NCBI RefSeq assembly: GCF_013426205.1
Contig: NC_089426.1
Location: forward strand, 3,906,001-3,970,000
DNA: 64,000 nt
From: Metarhizium brunneum
Lineage: Eukaryota; Ascomycota; Sordariomycetes; Hypocreales; Clavicipitaceae
Direction: 5' to 3'
Positions 32,964 to 44,600 of this stretch are shown here, piece by piece. Under the pieces are notes generated by a model. That model had not been told where the DNA came from, searched no databases, and saw only the letters and a list, made by a program, of their open reading frames with translations. Every line of letters starts with the position of its first letter. Within the stretch, counting starts at the first letter, position 1. The translations under genes and the position numbers were made by a program.

Positions 32964-34159
32964 CTAGTTGATCGGGTCTGGTTAGTTTCGGGAAGGGCAT
33001 TTGTCGTGACGGAAGGGGGCAGCATAATCAGGGTGCCTGAGACGAACCGTTTGCTGGGAGAGATTCTTGGATATGGTCGATGCGATTGTTCCCTCGCCAT
33101 TCCATCCTGGATTGCTGAATAAGAAGCTGGCTGGGTGTCAGTATCGATGGTCCCAGTACATGGCGGCGCGACGACTCGGCAACACAGCAACGAGGGAGTC
33201 GAGCGGTATCAATCCTTGACACGGCAGTCAAAGAAGTCGGCGCTATGGGTACGATTTCCAGGGCGGGCAGCGACGAGGCACATACATGTTGTTTTGAAGG
33301 TCCGTGAGCGCTGGCAAAGGTCAGCACAAGCAATTGCCCAGAGGCGAGCGGGTTGGCTATGCAGGGTCCTGTGATCAAGACGCACGAAGGCAAAAAGGAG
33401 GGCGGGCAGGTGGAAGAAGGGTACAAAGGAAGAAAGACCATTTACAGGTCGAGCGAACATACACATTCTTTCAACTCATGTCTCATTGCCGGGGGGGCAG
33501 GAAGACCATTGCGGGCAGCGACAACGCGACGGCGGATACTATGGCTTTCGAATGGCAGCGCTTGCGTACAGTAATAAGCGGAGGAAGGTCCGTCGACGGC
33601 TGGCGAGGGCTTGGGGAAATCGGTGCAATACCAAATATCGTGCAGAGGGAGAGTCGCGAGCGAGGAGCAGAGGCTGACGTTTGGCGAAGTCGTTGGTAAA
33701 CGGGCGGCGGTTGGCGGTTTGGGCGGTTTTGATCTGGTTGGTATTAGTACGCTGGTCGGTTTGCTTAGACTAGAATTGGCTACGCCGTTGACCTTAGCGA
33801 GCGAGCGCTGAAAGGTCAGCCTGGAAGTGGGTGAGCTGCCTGGTGGTACTCGGTACATGTGCTCTGGCACTGGTGCATGCGCCTACTCCGTACTGCTACC
33901 GGCACATTGAAGTCGGGGAAGCCACATGTCTGGTGCTGCCCTGGAGTTGCAATATCGCTACCCGCTAGCCGACAGACGGGCTGCATGGACTGGCCGCCAC
34001 ACAAAGAAAAGACGGCGTGCTGTACGCGTAATAACTGGCTCGATGCCAACCAGGTACCTGGATATGCACCAACGCAGCAGGGTGATACGCGATACGTCTG
34101 GCCCCGGCGACCTCTGGGCGCAGATGAATGGTGAGCACTTGACCACAGTGGGCGCAAGT

Positions 34160-34183
34160 GGGCGGTGGGCGGAGGGTGGTGGG
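34160..34183 (+). repeat. G-quadruplex motif
   Basis: Four GGG runs at 34160, 34167, 34174 and 34181, each separated by exactly four bases (CGGT, CGGA, TGGT). Two further GGG runs follow at 34195 and 34202. This fits the canonical G3N1-7 rule on the plus strand. Confidence 0.75.
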
Positions 34184-36691
34184 CTGTAGGCGGTGGGTTG
34201 TGGGCACAGCTGTTCCAGGAAAGCGGGGCGAAGGGTGGCTGCGGATCCTCCAGCTACGCAAAACCACCAGACCACACTGACCACATTGACCGGATGCCCG
34301 TCTCCCTCCAACCCTCGAAGCAAAAAGGCATTTGCATGGGTCGGGATTGCCCGTGGCGCCGGGAATTTGCCAACAGGCAGAGCGAGCATTCAAGTGAGAT
34401 GCAACATTGCATCAAAACTGGATCTGCTTGCTATGGACCTGCAAATGTATTAATTACTAGTAACTAACTTATATGTTGCCCACCCTGGCAGCTGCGCCGA
34501 CACGTGCTAGTAGGTACCTACACGGTAGGTGAATCGTAGGCACTTGATGGAGTACCTGCCATATTGCATACTGAGATTCCAATCTTCACCAACCAGGCCC
34601 CTGACTGCCCAAGTCCAAGTGGCTCAAGCCAAAGATCAGTTTCACTTTCGCCATCACCGTCACTGTCAGCCATCAACAGTAGGAATCACACTACTACCCC
34701 CAGACTCTGCCCAGCTTGCTATCCACGTACGGTACCTAGCCGTCCACCATCAATTAATCTGGAGTCCATGCTCCTAGCCTTCTCCTCCCGACTCGCCAGC
34801 AACTGTATATCTAACTACAGTGTGCTAGACACATGTATGGCATTGGTGCCTCCTACGACCAGGCATTGCACCATGTGTCTCCTGCTACAATCCAGAGGCC
34901 TTATGGCACCTACCTTGTCTTCATTCTGCTCTCTCTCCTCTCCCGTCTTCCAGCATCCAAGAGTCCAGCACCCTTTTGGTGTTTGTGAGACCTAATGGTA
35001 CCCAGATTGCCAGACCGGCCCGGTAAGAGAAGCCGGAAGGCTGATATGATTATATGCAGATGCAGATGCAACGCGCAGACACGGGAACATGATCGGTTTT
35101 TGAGCAAGTTGGACTTTCCAAGTTGCGGCCAGGGAAATCCTGGTACACCACGAAAGACGGAAATGACACAAGCAATACCCCCGGGCCGAATACCCTCGGT
35201 GCGCTGCAGTCCAAATGCAAAGCCAAAAGGAAGAAGAACAAGGAGGAGGAGAGGGAGACGAGGGGAATTTTCTTGAGACATCAACGTATGATAGGGTACG
35301 TGCGGAAAACAAGAATCTAGAACCCGTGGAAGAACAACACACGCCCGGTACTGACAGCGACTCCGAGTCCAACTCTCGACTACGAGCATCAATACCTACC
35401 CAGGAAACACGGATATCCAGACTCAAGGATTAGTGTAAGATCTGCCAACCCAGCCACCAAACTATAGATAAACGGACAAGGTCTGCATCCAACGTTTTCA
35501 TCTTCTGACCCTCCCCAGCAAGATGCCACAGCTTCAATAAGCCTATTCTACACGCCGCAAACCAATCCTACCTTTCATGCACGCTAATCCGGCCGACGCA
35601 TTGAAATGAGTTACAAACTGCTTTCGCACGGCGTGTTCTAATGTCTCGGAGAAGGCATGATTGTTGCTATTGCTGCAACCCGTTGAACTCTATATAACTA
35701 TCGCCTGGACGACTCTTTCCAGCGTGTGTATCCTTGTTTAACCAGGCGACAGATATCACACCTGACTAGCGCTTCGAGACATCAAGTCCTATGCTTCTTG
35801 TGGAAAGTAATTCATGAGAAGACCGCTCTCCCGACAGTTCAGCCACTAGTTAGTTACTGAGCAGAGCTGTTAAATCTGGTTGAAGCACTCCGCATTACTC
35901 TTGTCATGGCGGCTAGATTCCGTCGAATCGGATCAATGGGCAACGGGACCATGGTGCGCAAGGAAAGCTAGTCCGGCTGAACACCCTGGGACGCACGCCG
36001 TCGATCAACCTGGAAGGGTAGGTGTGGTGGGCCAAGCCCCTCCCTCCCATAAGAATCATGTCGACGAACATATGGCATGCAATTCCGTCTACAGAGTCTC
36101 TTGCCTCAAGTGGCCGTTGAGGGAGTTGCTGGGTTACCTCCCAGAATGTGTGACTTCGTATAACTGCTCTATCTATGAGTTTTACTTTTCAGCAAGTTGC
36201 TATTCTCTTGTAACGCCATGAAAAACTGTGCTTGTCCATGGCAATATTACCATCGGCAAGCGATCGCATGTTAGCAGCGAACACTCTGTACAAGGCAAAA
36301 ATCGTTGCATCACATCCTCGAGGCATGGCCGCTGCAGTTGGAGCACGAGATGTCATTTCGATCATGCGCGTTGATAACCCGTCGAGCGGGCGTCAAGCGG
36401 GGACCGACATTAAGTGACGGGAGTGTCAAGCGACAGCTGGGAAGGGTTGCCGGTTCCGTGGTGTTTGCGAACGTTCGGTCCAGGTAGCAATTTTTCTCAC
36501 AGTCCCTTGGTGTTGATCTGGTCGGCTGAAACTACGACACACGGCACAGCGACCGCGACTTGAGGTAAGAATGGAAAGTCAGTCCACTCTCCAGGATCCT
36601 ATCTGCACCTTTTTCTTTGTTTCGACGGTGAGGCATTTCCGTTGTCGAGTGGGCAAGATCCATGCCTAGCTAAACGATTTCAATGGCATGG

Positions 36692-38060
36692 TACTCCGTA
36701 CTCTGTACATTTTTGGCTCCCAAGCAAACCAAGTTAGAATAGACCAAGTCATGCGCCCAAACAGCTAACTAGTAGTTAGCATCGGCAGAGGTGCAGTAAC
36801 TTGACGACCAGGCTGCTCCAATATCAGATGTGTCTAGAGTTAGGACCAGGGCCAAGGGGGTCATTACTTGTACCATCCAACTTGAACGCTCATTCGTTCT
36901 CCTCAAGCAATAAAATGCAAGTACTCCGTATAAACCAGCTTTATGCTGGGCCCCCGCCTTGCATCATCATTTTTCCTTCTCAGCTCTGGCGTTTATGTAC
37001 GAACAATGTTCGGCGGGCGCTGATCGGGTTTCTTCTTCAGGTAATGATCTCGGCCTAAACAAGGATCAAGTAGTTTTGGAGGACTGACTGTCTGTCGGTA
37101 AGCCCGGAAGCTGTCGCGGCGGTGGATGCTCAACCGGCCGTGATAACCAGCAGGTAATATTGAATGCCTCGTCCCGGAATAGCCAACACCCAGCGAGGTA
37201 CCCCCGTACTTAAGACGGCCCTCGACGTGGTCTGGCGGATGCATCTATGGCAGTCGAGTATTTTCAAGACTTGACGACTCAACATAGAAGAGCGATGCCG
37301 TTGGTCGCCCTGCCGATTTCCACAGTGGCTTTGCGTTCCGTGGCGGGCCATCTCACGCCGATCCCACAAGATAGAGTGTTTGAGCTCGGAACGCGCATAA
37401 CCACCTAGGTACTTAGTAGTTAGTCATCTACGTACTACAAGAATGTCCGTCGGCAATGAAGGAGCTTGGGGGACAAGTTCACCCATCTGCCGGGCTTCCA
37501 GCAATAGCTCACTATCTACAATTCCACGTTCCGTCAACAACACCCACGTGGGCGCAGCATTGGCATCAGCCCGAGGTCGCGGCACTCGCTCCTGCCAAGG
37601 GCCACATCGACCTGCTCCCGTTCGTTCCCGGCAGCGCCATGAAGCCACCGACGGATATTTACCGAGCAGTCCGGAGTGCATATAATACCCGTCAGCGACT
37701 AAGTGTTTTTTCATGGGAAAAGCCCACTTAGTTGCCAACGGGTACGGAGTAGATGGCGGTTGTTCCAAGCCATGTACATGCATAATTCGGCATATTTCCA
37801 TCTCTTCGCTCTCTACCGCACTTCCTCCGGACTTCCTCCTTACCGCATCATCCTTCCTGCCCCGCTAGAACCCGGAAGCTGTCGCAGATAAGCACAGCCC
37901 AGTGGGGTCCGAGGAGATAAGCTTGATTCCCGCAGGCGCACCTTTGTCCTTGAACTCCGTGGACACTCGGTGGTTTTGCCAGCTTTAATACTAGTACACG
38001 GTAGTCTAGTAGCTTCGACCGGCCTTTGGTCCAGCAAGTTGCATAATAACCTACGGAGTA
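36692..38060. repeat. Cluster of four TACGGAGTA/TACTCCGTA 9-mers
   Basis: Exact copies at 36692-36700 and 36921-36929 (TACTCCGTA) and at 37743-37751 and 38052-38060 (TACGGAGTA). Orientation changes between the two halves. All lie in gene-free DNA. Confidence 0.75.
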
Positions 38061-38654
38061 CCTACCGGGGTGTTCGTTCGGCGATGGTGCTTAGTCATTG
38101 TGCCTTCACGCGACGCGCCAACGGAAAGTCGACGCGGGTAGTCCTACAGGGTAGGATCAAACATTCGACGTGCACTTTGCAGTGACTGAGAAGGTCTGCA
38201 TTTAGTAATTCAGTGTGTGTTAAAATGAACGTGATGCTATATCCTTGTTTGTACTCTATAGTTTTTATTCCTAGGGGTGCAGGAATTTTCCGCCAGGTTT
38301 TATGAGACGTCCCCCATCTCACTTGAGCTCGAAAACGAGACGACTCCTCGACTTGACATTGAGCACATGGAGCATCTACATGGAACATCCCAAATGGCAA
38401 TTAACAAAGTACCCACTCGGGAAATTGTACTACATGTCATCAATCTATTCAACCACTACATACTGCTAGATACCTAGTCATCATCATGCCCAGCCCAGCC
38501 CACTGCTACAACACGTCTTTTCGCGAATACGACTTTTGTCCGACATCCCCTACGCGCCTCGCTCCCCAATTGCATCATTCATCTCTTCATCAACCAACGC
38601 ACCTGGCGTATCAATCACTGCCTCACAGAAGCAGCGTCAAGACTGTACCCCACC

Positions 38655-41600
38655 CTAGTAGCCATGCTCGTTATCGCGACGACGCCCATGGTGTTCGCGA
38701 CGACCATATCCCTCGTTGTCATCGTCGTCATCTCGGCGGCCATACGAATCCTCGTTGCGACGACCATGGCCGCTGTTTCCGCCAGAACCACTCTCTTGAC
38801 GGCCGTAGCCACCATTGCCACCGTAGCCGCTTTCCTGGCGCCCGTAACCACCATCCTCGCGTCCGTAGCTACTCTCCTGTCGGCCATAGCTGCTATTACC
38901 ACCGTAGTCTTCCTGACGACCGCCGTGGCCACTTTCTTGACGGCCACCACCGTAGCCACCACTGCCGCCATAGCTATCCTCTCGTCCGCCATAACTGCTC
39001 TCCTGACGGCCATAATTGTCATCATCGCGACGGCCGTGGTGAGTGCTGCTACCATGGCTACTTTCCTGACGACCATATCCGCTGCTTCCGCCATAGCTGG
39101 ATTCCTGCCGGCCACCGTAACCTCCGCTTTCGTCGTCATCGCGGCGTCGGCGGTTGTTATCGTCATGGCGCCCGCTCTGCTGGCTGTGACCGTAGCTGCT
39201 GCTCTGCTGACTCTGACCGTAGCTGCTGGATTGCTGGCTATGCCCGTAGCCGCTGCTCTGTTGACTCTGACCATAGCTACTATCCTGACGTCCGTAGCTC
39301 GACTGGCTTTGCGAGTAGGAAGAGTCATTATCGTTACGGCCACTGTCCTTTCTCTCGTCTTCGTCCTTGCCAAATGCGCCGCCAAGAATGGAGCCGGCTT
39401 TGCTCAAAAAGCCTTCGAGCCCGCCCTTTTCTTCCTCCTGTTGGTTGTGCTGTGAGCTCTGTCCAGCGGGCAACTTGTAGCCCGTGTTCTGCTCGACAAT
39501 GCCCGCGACTAGTCCTGTAGCTCCAGAAACAATGGCATCGGCAGCTGCCCCTGCAATCTTGTTCTCGAGAGTGTCCGGTTCACCGTAGAGTTTTCGCATC
39601 TTGAGCTTGCCAGCGCAGCCATGCCCGTGGCCAGTATCGTCGACACCCTCCTTGTGGTTCTCACCCCTCATGACGCCATCGCGAGACAACTTTGAGCGGT
39701 AGGAGTCCTGCTCACTGCGGAGCTCTTGCCACCACGACGTCACTTCCTTGAACATAGTGTTGCGGGCCTCAGAGACGCCATCTCTACCCATGTCTCTCTG
39801 AGCTGGATGATGCAAGATACCGTTGATGACGCGATCACAGAGACGATTTACATCGGTGCTGTCATCATCAATTGCATCCATGATCTGGGGAACCGCCCAA
39901 CTGATCATCTTAGCGGCGGTTCGACCGGCGATCTCATTGAGGATCTAATCAAGACGGTTACCTTTTTTAAAATTCTAAAAGGCGCAATGAAGTGAAATGG
40001 ACAAGTATCAAACTACTTACGTTGGAAAAGTGATCCTTGGACAGCATGGAGTGAGTAGGATCTGTTGATCGGTCGTCATTGAAGACGACGTGTTGCTCGT
40101 TCTCACTGCTCTTGATGACTTCGCCAGAACCGGTGGCCAGTTCGCTCTTGATCTGGCGGATCAGGGGCACAACAACTGGTGCCATGATTGAAAAGACAAA
40201 CCTGGAAAGTTGTTCCTCCAACTGTTCAATAATCTTTGGCAAGACCGGGATCTTCTCAACTGCCGAGGTGATGCCCTTCATGATGTCGTCGTGGAATTCA
40301 ATGGCAGGCATGATTTGCTTATATACCTGCTGAACGTAGGCTGTAAATTCCTCTGGGTTTCGGGGAGAAACAGACATGTTCTCGACCTGGGACGCCGAAG
40401 CATTCTCTTGAATCTGATCAATTCGACTCTTCTGATCCTTGCCACCAAGGAGACCTTCAGGAATCTTGTCCAGGAGCTGACGCAGCAGGCTGGTATCCGA
40501 GTTCTTGCTATCCTGAAGAGTTCCCTCAAGCTCTTCAATTTCGTTCTGGGTCATCTTGTCGGATACTTGGGACAAAATTATTAGCTTTAAAAAAACCTCA
40601 TAGACAAAGCACATGGTCAATACTAACCTTCACCAACGACGGAGTGGAGGAAATCTACACCACCAAAGGTACCAGTGACGATGGGGTAGACATCGCCGTT
40701 GGCGCCTTCGAGGCGAATGAGGGTGTCTCGTCCAACATGAGGGAAGATGTCTCGCTCCCCCATTTCGATGAGAGCCAGTTCGCAGTAGTTGCTGTGGGCG
40801 AGGAAGTCTGTAGACGGCTGTTAACATGCATATTGACGGCTTTCATGGATCCCACGAGAACGAAAGAGAAGCGGCTTGACATTGGAGAGGGTGAGCACAA
40901 ACGAACCTTCCAAGCAGTGAAGGCCAGTTCCCAAAAGGCGAAGGGACTCGTAGAGATCCTCCTTTCTCCCTCCATTCTTGTAATTGCGACCAAGCTCGAT
41001 GCATCGGCCAAAAAGATTTCTCACGTGCTTAGCGGAAGTCATGATATCGGCCCGTTCGTTCGCAATGTAATTTTTCATGCCAGACTCGGGATCGATGGAC
41101 AACTCTCTAGATTCATCAATGGGCCCTCGAAGGCGGCTGTCATACTGCCTAGCATCCTGGTTGTCGGCGTAGTTTTTGGGGTTGTCAATGTGATCTTCCG
41201 GGCGATAGCACCCAAGACGGTCAGCAGTAACCTCGAATTCGCCAGAACCATAGCCAAAGGTCAAGAAACCGAGAACGCAAAGGAGGAGTCGGATGGCTTC
41301 GGCAGAGACAGACTTGACAGTGCCGACGTCGATGGCTTGAGAATAGTCTCGGAGCCAGTTGCCAAAGTAAACTCTAGAGACCATGATCTTGTTGAATTTC
41401 TTATGCTTCATAGCACGAGCCATGGCCAGTGTGAGGAGGGCATCTTCGATATCACCGTGTCGCCCTGTATGAGAGCAACAGAGTTAGCTCGTCGTGGAAG
41501 CGCAAATGATGCTGTACCAGTTTAAAGCACACGAACAATTTTGGCCCTCGACCTTGGAAGTGGAAGCAATGTTTCCAGCTCCAAAAGCTGCCGCTGGGGT

Positions 41601-41660
41601 AGCTAGAGCTACAAGAACAATCAGCCCCAAGATGAGACCATGATTGCGGAGGTCGATCAT
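38655..41660 (-). CDS. het-C: HET-C heterokaryon incompatibility protein
   Basis: Secreted or cell-surface Gly-rich protein whose alleles govern vegetative (non-self) incompatibility in Neurospora. Five exons: 41660-41537, 41464-40907, 40807-40628, 40565-40021 and 39944-38655, giving 898 residues. A signal peptide occupies residues 1-26 (ILGLIVLVALATPAAAF). The conserved start of the mature protein reads AFGAGNIASTSKVEGQN, then WRHGDIEDALL across intron 1. The core includes VYFGNWLRDYSQAIDVGTVK and GTGLHCLEDFLAHSNYCELA (the second across intron 2). Residues about 675-898 are Gly/Tyr/Gln/Ser repeats (SSYGQSQQ, GYGRQES). Introns 1 and 2 both use GTTCGT donors; frame and conserved sequence leave no alternative. 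Length is close to Neurospora HET-C. Confidence 0.93.
38670..39340 (-). repeat. Degenerate coding repeats in the HET-C tail
   Basis: The last third of het-C consists of imperfect repeats of 18-30 bases coding SSYGQSQQ-like units, then GYGRQES-like units. Their low complexity opens a long overlapping ORF on the opposite strand. Such arrays change length easily by slippage. Confidence 0.75.
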
Positions 41661-44600
41661 TGTCCCGGAGGCTTGCGTTTCTTTTAGAAAAGGGGGATGT
41701 TGTGGTATGTTGGAGTTGCGGAAGCTGTGGTGGGGTCGTCTGGGCTCTGAAGCTCTCACTCTTCTCCAAGTGGATGAGTGCAAGCTGCTTTGGTAGTTAT
41801 CTACGTTGATGAGAAAGTAGGATGGAGGAAAGATAATGAGAGCAGGGGAAGTATGATGGATTTAAAAAGAGGAAGATAAGGGGCTCAAGAAGGTTTGGAT
41901 GTGAACAAGAGGGAGCCAGGAGGGGCTTTGAAGGAGGGGCAGCAAAGATGCGGTCTCTGGAGCAAGGAGCCGAGCAAGCGGGAGGGTGGCAGCGATATCC
42001 AGGGTCCAGAGCGCTGGGTCTCAAGCATCTGGATAATCAATGCGCATGCCACTTAGTTCTTGAGTAGTCGACCGGTTGCTTTTAGCAGCCGGCGGATCTG
42101 AGCTGGCCCCATTTAGTAGAGGGGACAGGGGACATGCGCATGTGAACTTTAGAAGCCTCCGTGACAAACCACACCGATCTTTAGTAGATCGTTTCCCTCG
42201 TCTTCTCTGGAGGAGACGCCGTTCCCGACGAGAAGGAAAGCCCGGCGGCTGCAAATACGGTTGGTGTACAACAATGTAATGGTCCCAACGATCAGGCACA
42301 GCATGCGCCGTTTGTGATTGATGATGTCAAAACGCCACGCCACGCGGCACCCCTTGTATCACATACGGAGTACTTGGTGCTTGGGACGGCGAGGTTCCTT
42401 CAAACAAGTTTGTACAAACAAGACGGCTACGCAAGCGCAAACGTCTGATATTTCTTGGACGCCGATCCATCCCATCTTGTTTAGCGGGGAACGCGCAGTT
42501 ATTATATTGCATTAGTTGCTCGGTGCTGAGAACATCTCTGAGCTTCCCGCCTGAGAAGCTTGGACAGAGGGCGGTCAGGGTTAAGCATAATGTACACAGG
42601 TGCCTTCAATTTTGATGTCGGCATATGAGCCACGGCTCGTTTCAGACGCAGCGGCTCAGGCTGGTGCTTTAGCTTTAACTGTGGCCAACAAGCTTAAATC
42701 AGAGCCAGTCGACATGCAGCCTGATTTTTTTGTCGTGCTAATAGCACTCGGTCCGGGTGCCAATGGGAACATTGAAAAGGGCACTGGGCTGACATGAGCA
42801 ACATTGACTGACATAGAAGACGTGATGCAGGGATCACTGGCTCTGGATCCCTGCAATCCCCGTACCGCCAGGTGCAATACCCACTCAAGAGAGTAACGAC
42901 TGGCGACTCGCTGACGAGGGTTTCTAGCCGCCCCGCTTGGTCCCCTCCTCATCAATTCTAACGATTCTTCGGCCCATCCTGTGGCTGTCTGGTGTCTTGG
43001 ACGTCAAGCGTGAAGCGCTGCCAGCATGACGGACAGCTCAAAGGTCCCACTTGACCGATCCTGAAACATTTAGGATCCTACGACGTTCAGCTGCTCAAGC
43101 GGTTCAAGGCTGCCTGCCAGAGTGGTGACTAAGTGGTCCGACCAGCATCGAACCCCGCACCCAGGGGGCGCGGTAGACGCTCCACCCGCTTCTTCTGTGC
43201 AGAAGTGACACGCAGAAAGCGTGGGCACATGTCGACGGAACAAGCAGTGTCTTGGCCGATTTTGACGGCATTTTGATTTGATGCGCGTCTTTCACGGAGA
43301 GCCGTGTGTAAAAAGACAATCTTATAAGCAGTATTAATGTGAAATTGTACAGACTTGGATGGTCTGTACCTGAGCACCTAGGTACCTAGGTAGTTGGAAC
43401 ACGAGTGAGACCCGGGCGGGCAAATACTCTGCTCACATACATCAACAATAGGGTAGCTCTTGGGTGGCAGAGATGAGCGTATGGTGAACATTCATGCGGC
43501 ACGGGATATCATAGGAGAGCGCGGTTGCTAGGTGCTCTGCCTTTTTACACACGTGATTGTCCTCAACATATATTAGATGAGCAGGGTAAGGCTGTAGAAT
43601 GGAGGTGCATTGCGACCTGGGAATAATTATAACAACACGGAATGTTCAAACGATGCAAAATATGTGCCACAAAGGAAGATGAATGGGAGTCGTCACAAGA
43701 ACGAGATTGGCGAATGGCCGAGACAAACCCAAGAGGCACTCTGAGTATGTATTTTTGAAAACTCCAAATTGTACCGGGTGCAGAACAGGCAGTTTCAAGA
43801 AAGATAGTGCAGGATGAGCAGTGCAAAGCCTGTTGCCGCCTCTGTTTCGAGACCAGGCGGGACCTACGATTCTCACTGACACCAACTTTGCAGCACATTC
43901 GAGGCGAATAGACCAGACAGCACTCGGTGCGACGCCCAACATTCAAGGCTTAAAGTCACAGCCCAAAAATGGAGACGAGGAGCTGGGCGAGTCTGATCTC
44001 TGCCTCTAGGGATACCCGTCCAGGAATCATGTACTCAAGTATGTATCGATATATTTCAATGTTAGCACCCCGCCGAGCCTCAGTACATGTGCTGGAAACG
44101 CAAGCATCGTCAGAGTGGCAGCTCCAGCAGACCAGTTGACATGGCATAAATCGCAGTGGACTGGGAGGCTGGCAGAGAGCCAGATGGCCGAAACCGCCAG
44201 GAAGCCTACAAGCACGGGCGCCGCAAGCCCGCCCCGGAAGGATGAGCGGGTTTGCTCTATTGCCCAACTCAACAAATGGTGATGCGTCATTGATGCTCTC
44301 TGACAAAAAGTCTTTTTTATCAGGGGCGGGAGGACAGAGGACAGCCATGCACGGAGTACTCAAGTAGGCAACAGGACAGCGGGCGAGCAAACGTGAGCGA
44401 CAGATGGCCAAGGAAGGACATCAATTTGATTGTGAAACAGCACCAGTGGCACCAGTCGACGGGTCGCCCTTCTGGGAGCAACGCCGCCTTGAGAGTCAAC
44501 ATTAGTTGGGACGAGCACTTGAGGAGACTTTGTGCAGAGCTGCGGAGGCATCACCAAGGCAGGTACGGACGGACATGGAGCACAAAGTGCAGGAGTGCCC

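Larger units (their letters stand above)
32964..38654. other. 5.7 kb gene-poor stretch
   Basis: It must hold the missing 5' exon and promoter of the RING ligase (probably 32970-33500) and the 3' UTR of het-C. I see no other convincing gene. It contains a G-quadruplex motif (34160-34183) and five exact copies of the TACTCCGTA/TACGGAGTA 9-mer (33884, 36692, 36921, 37743, 38052). Confidence 0.5.

Noticed and set aside
34910..35392. 160-codon minus-strand ORF with a hydrophobic patch
   Set aside because: No start context, no splice structure, and overlapping ORFs of similar length on both strands; looks like chance.
38486..39520. 344-codon plus-strand ORF rich in His/Arg/Ser
   Set aside because: Antisense reading of the het-C repeat region; opened by the low-complexity repeats.
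43120..43205. tRNA-like stretch with GGTTCGATG on the minus strand
   Set aside because: T-stem and acceptor stem cannot be paired; no plausible anticodon arm.
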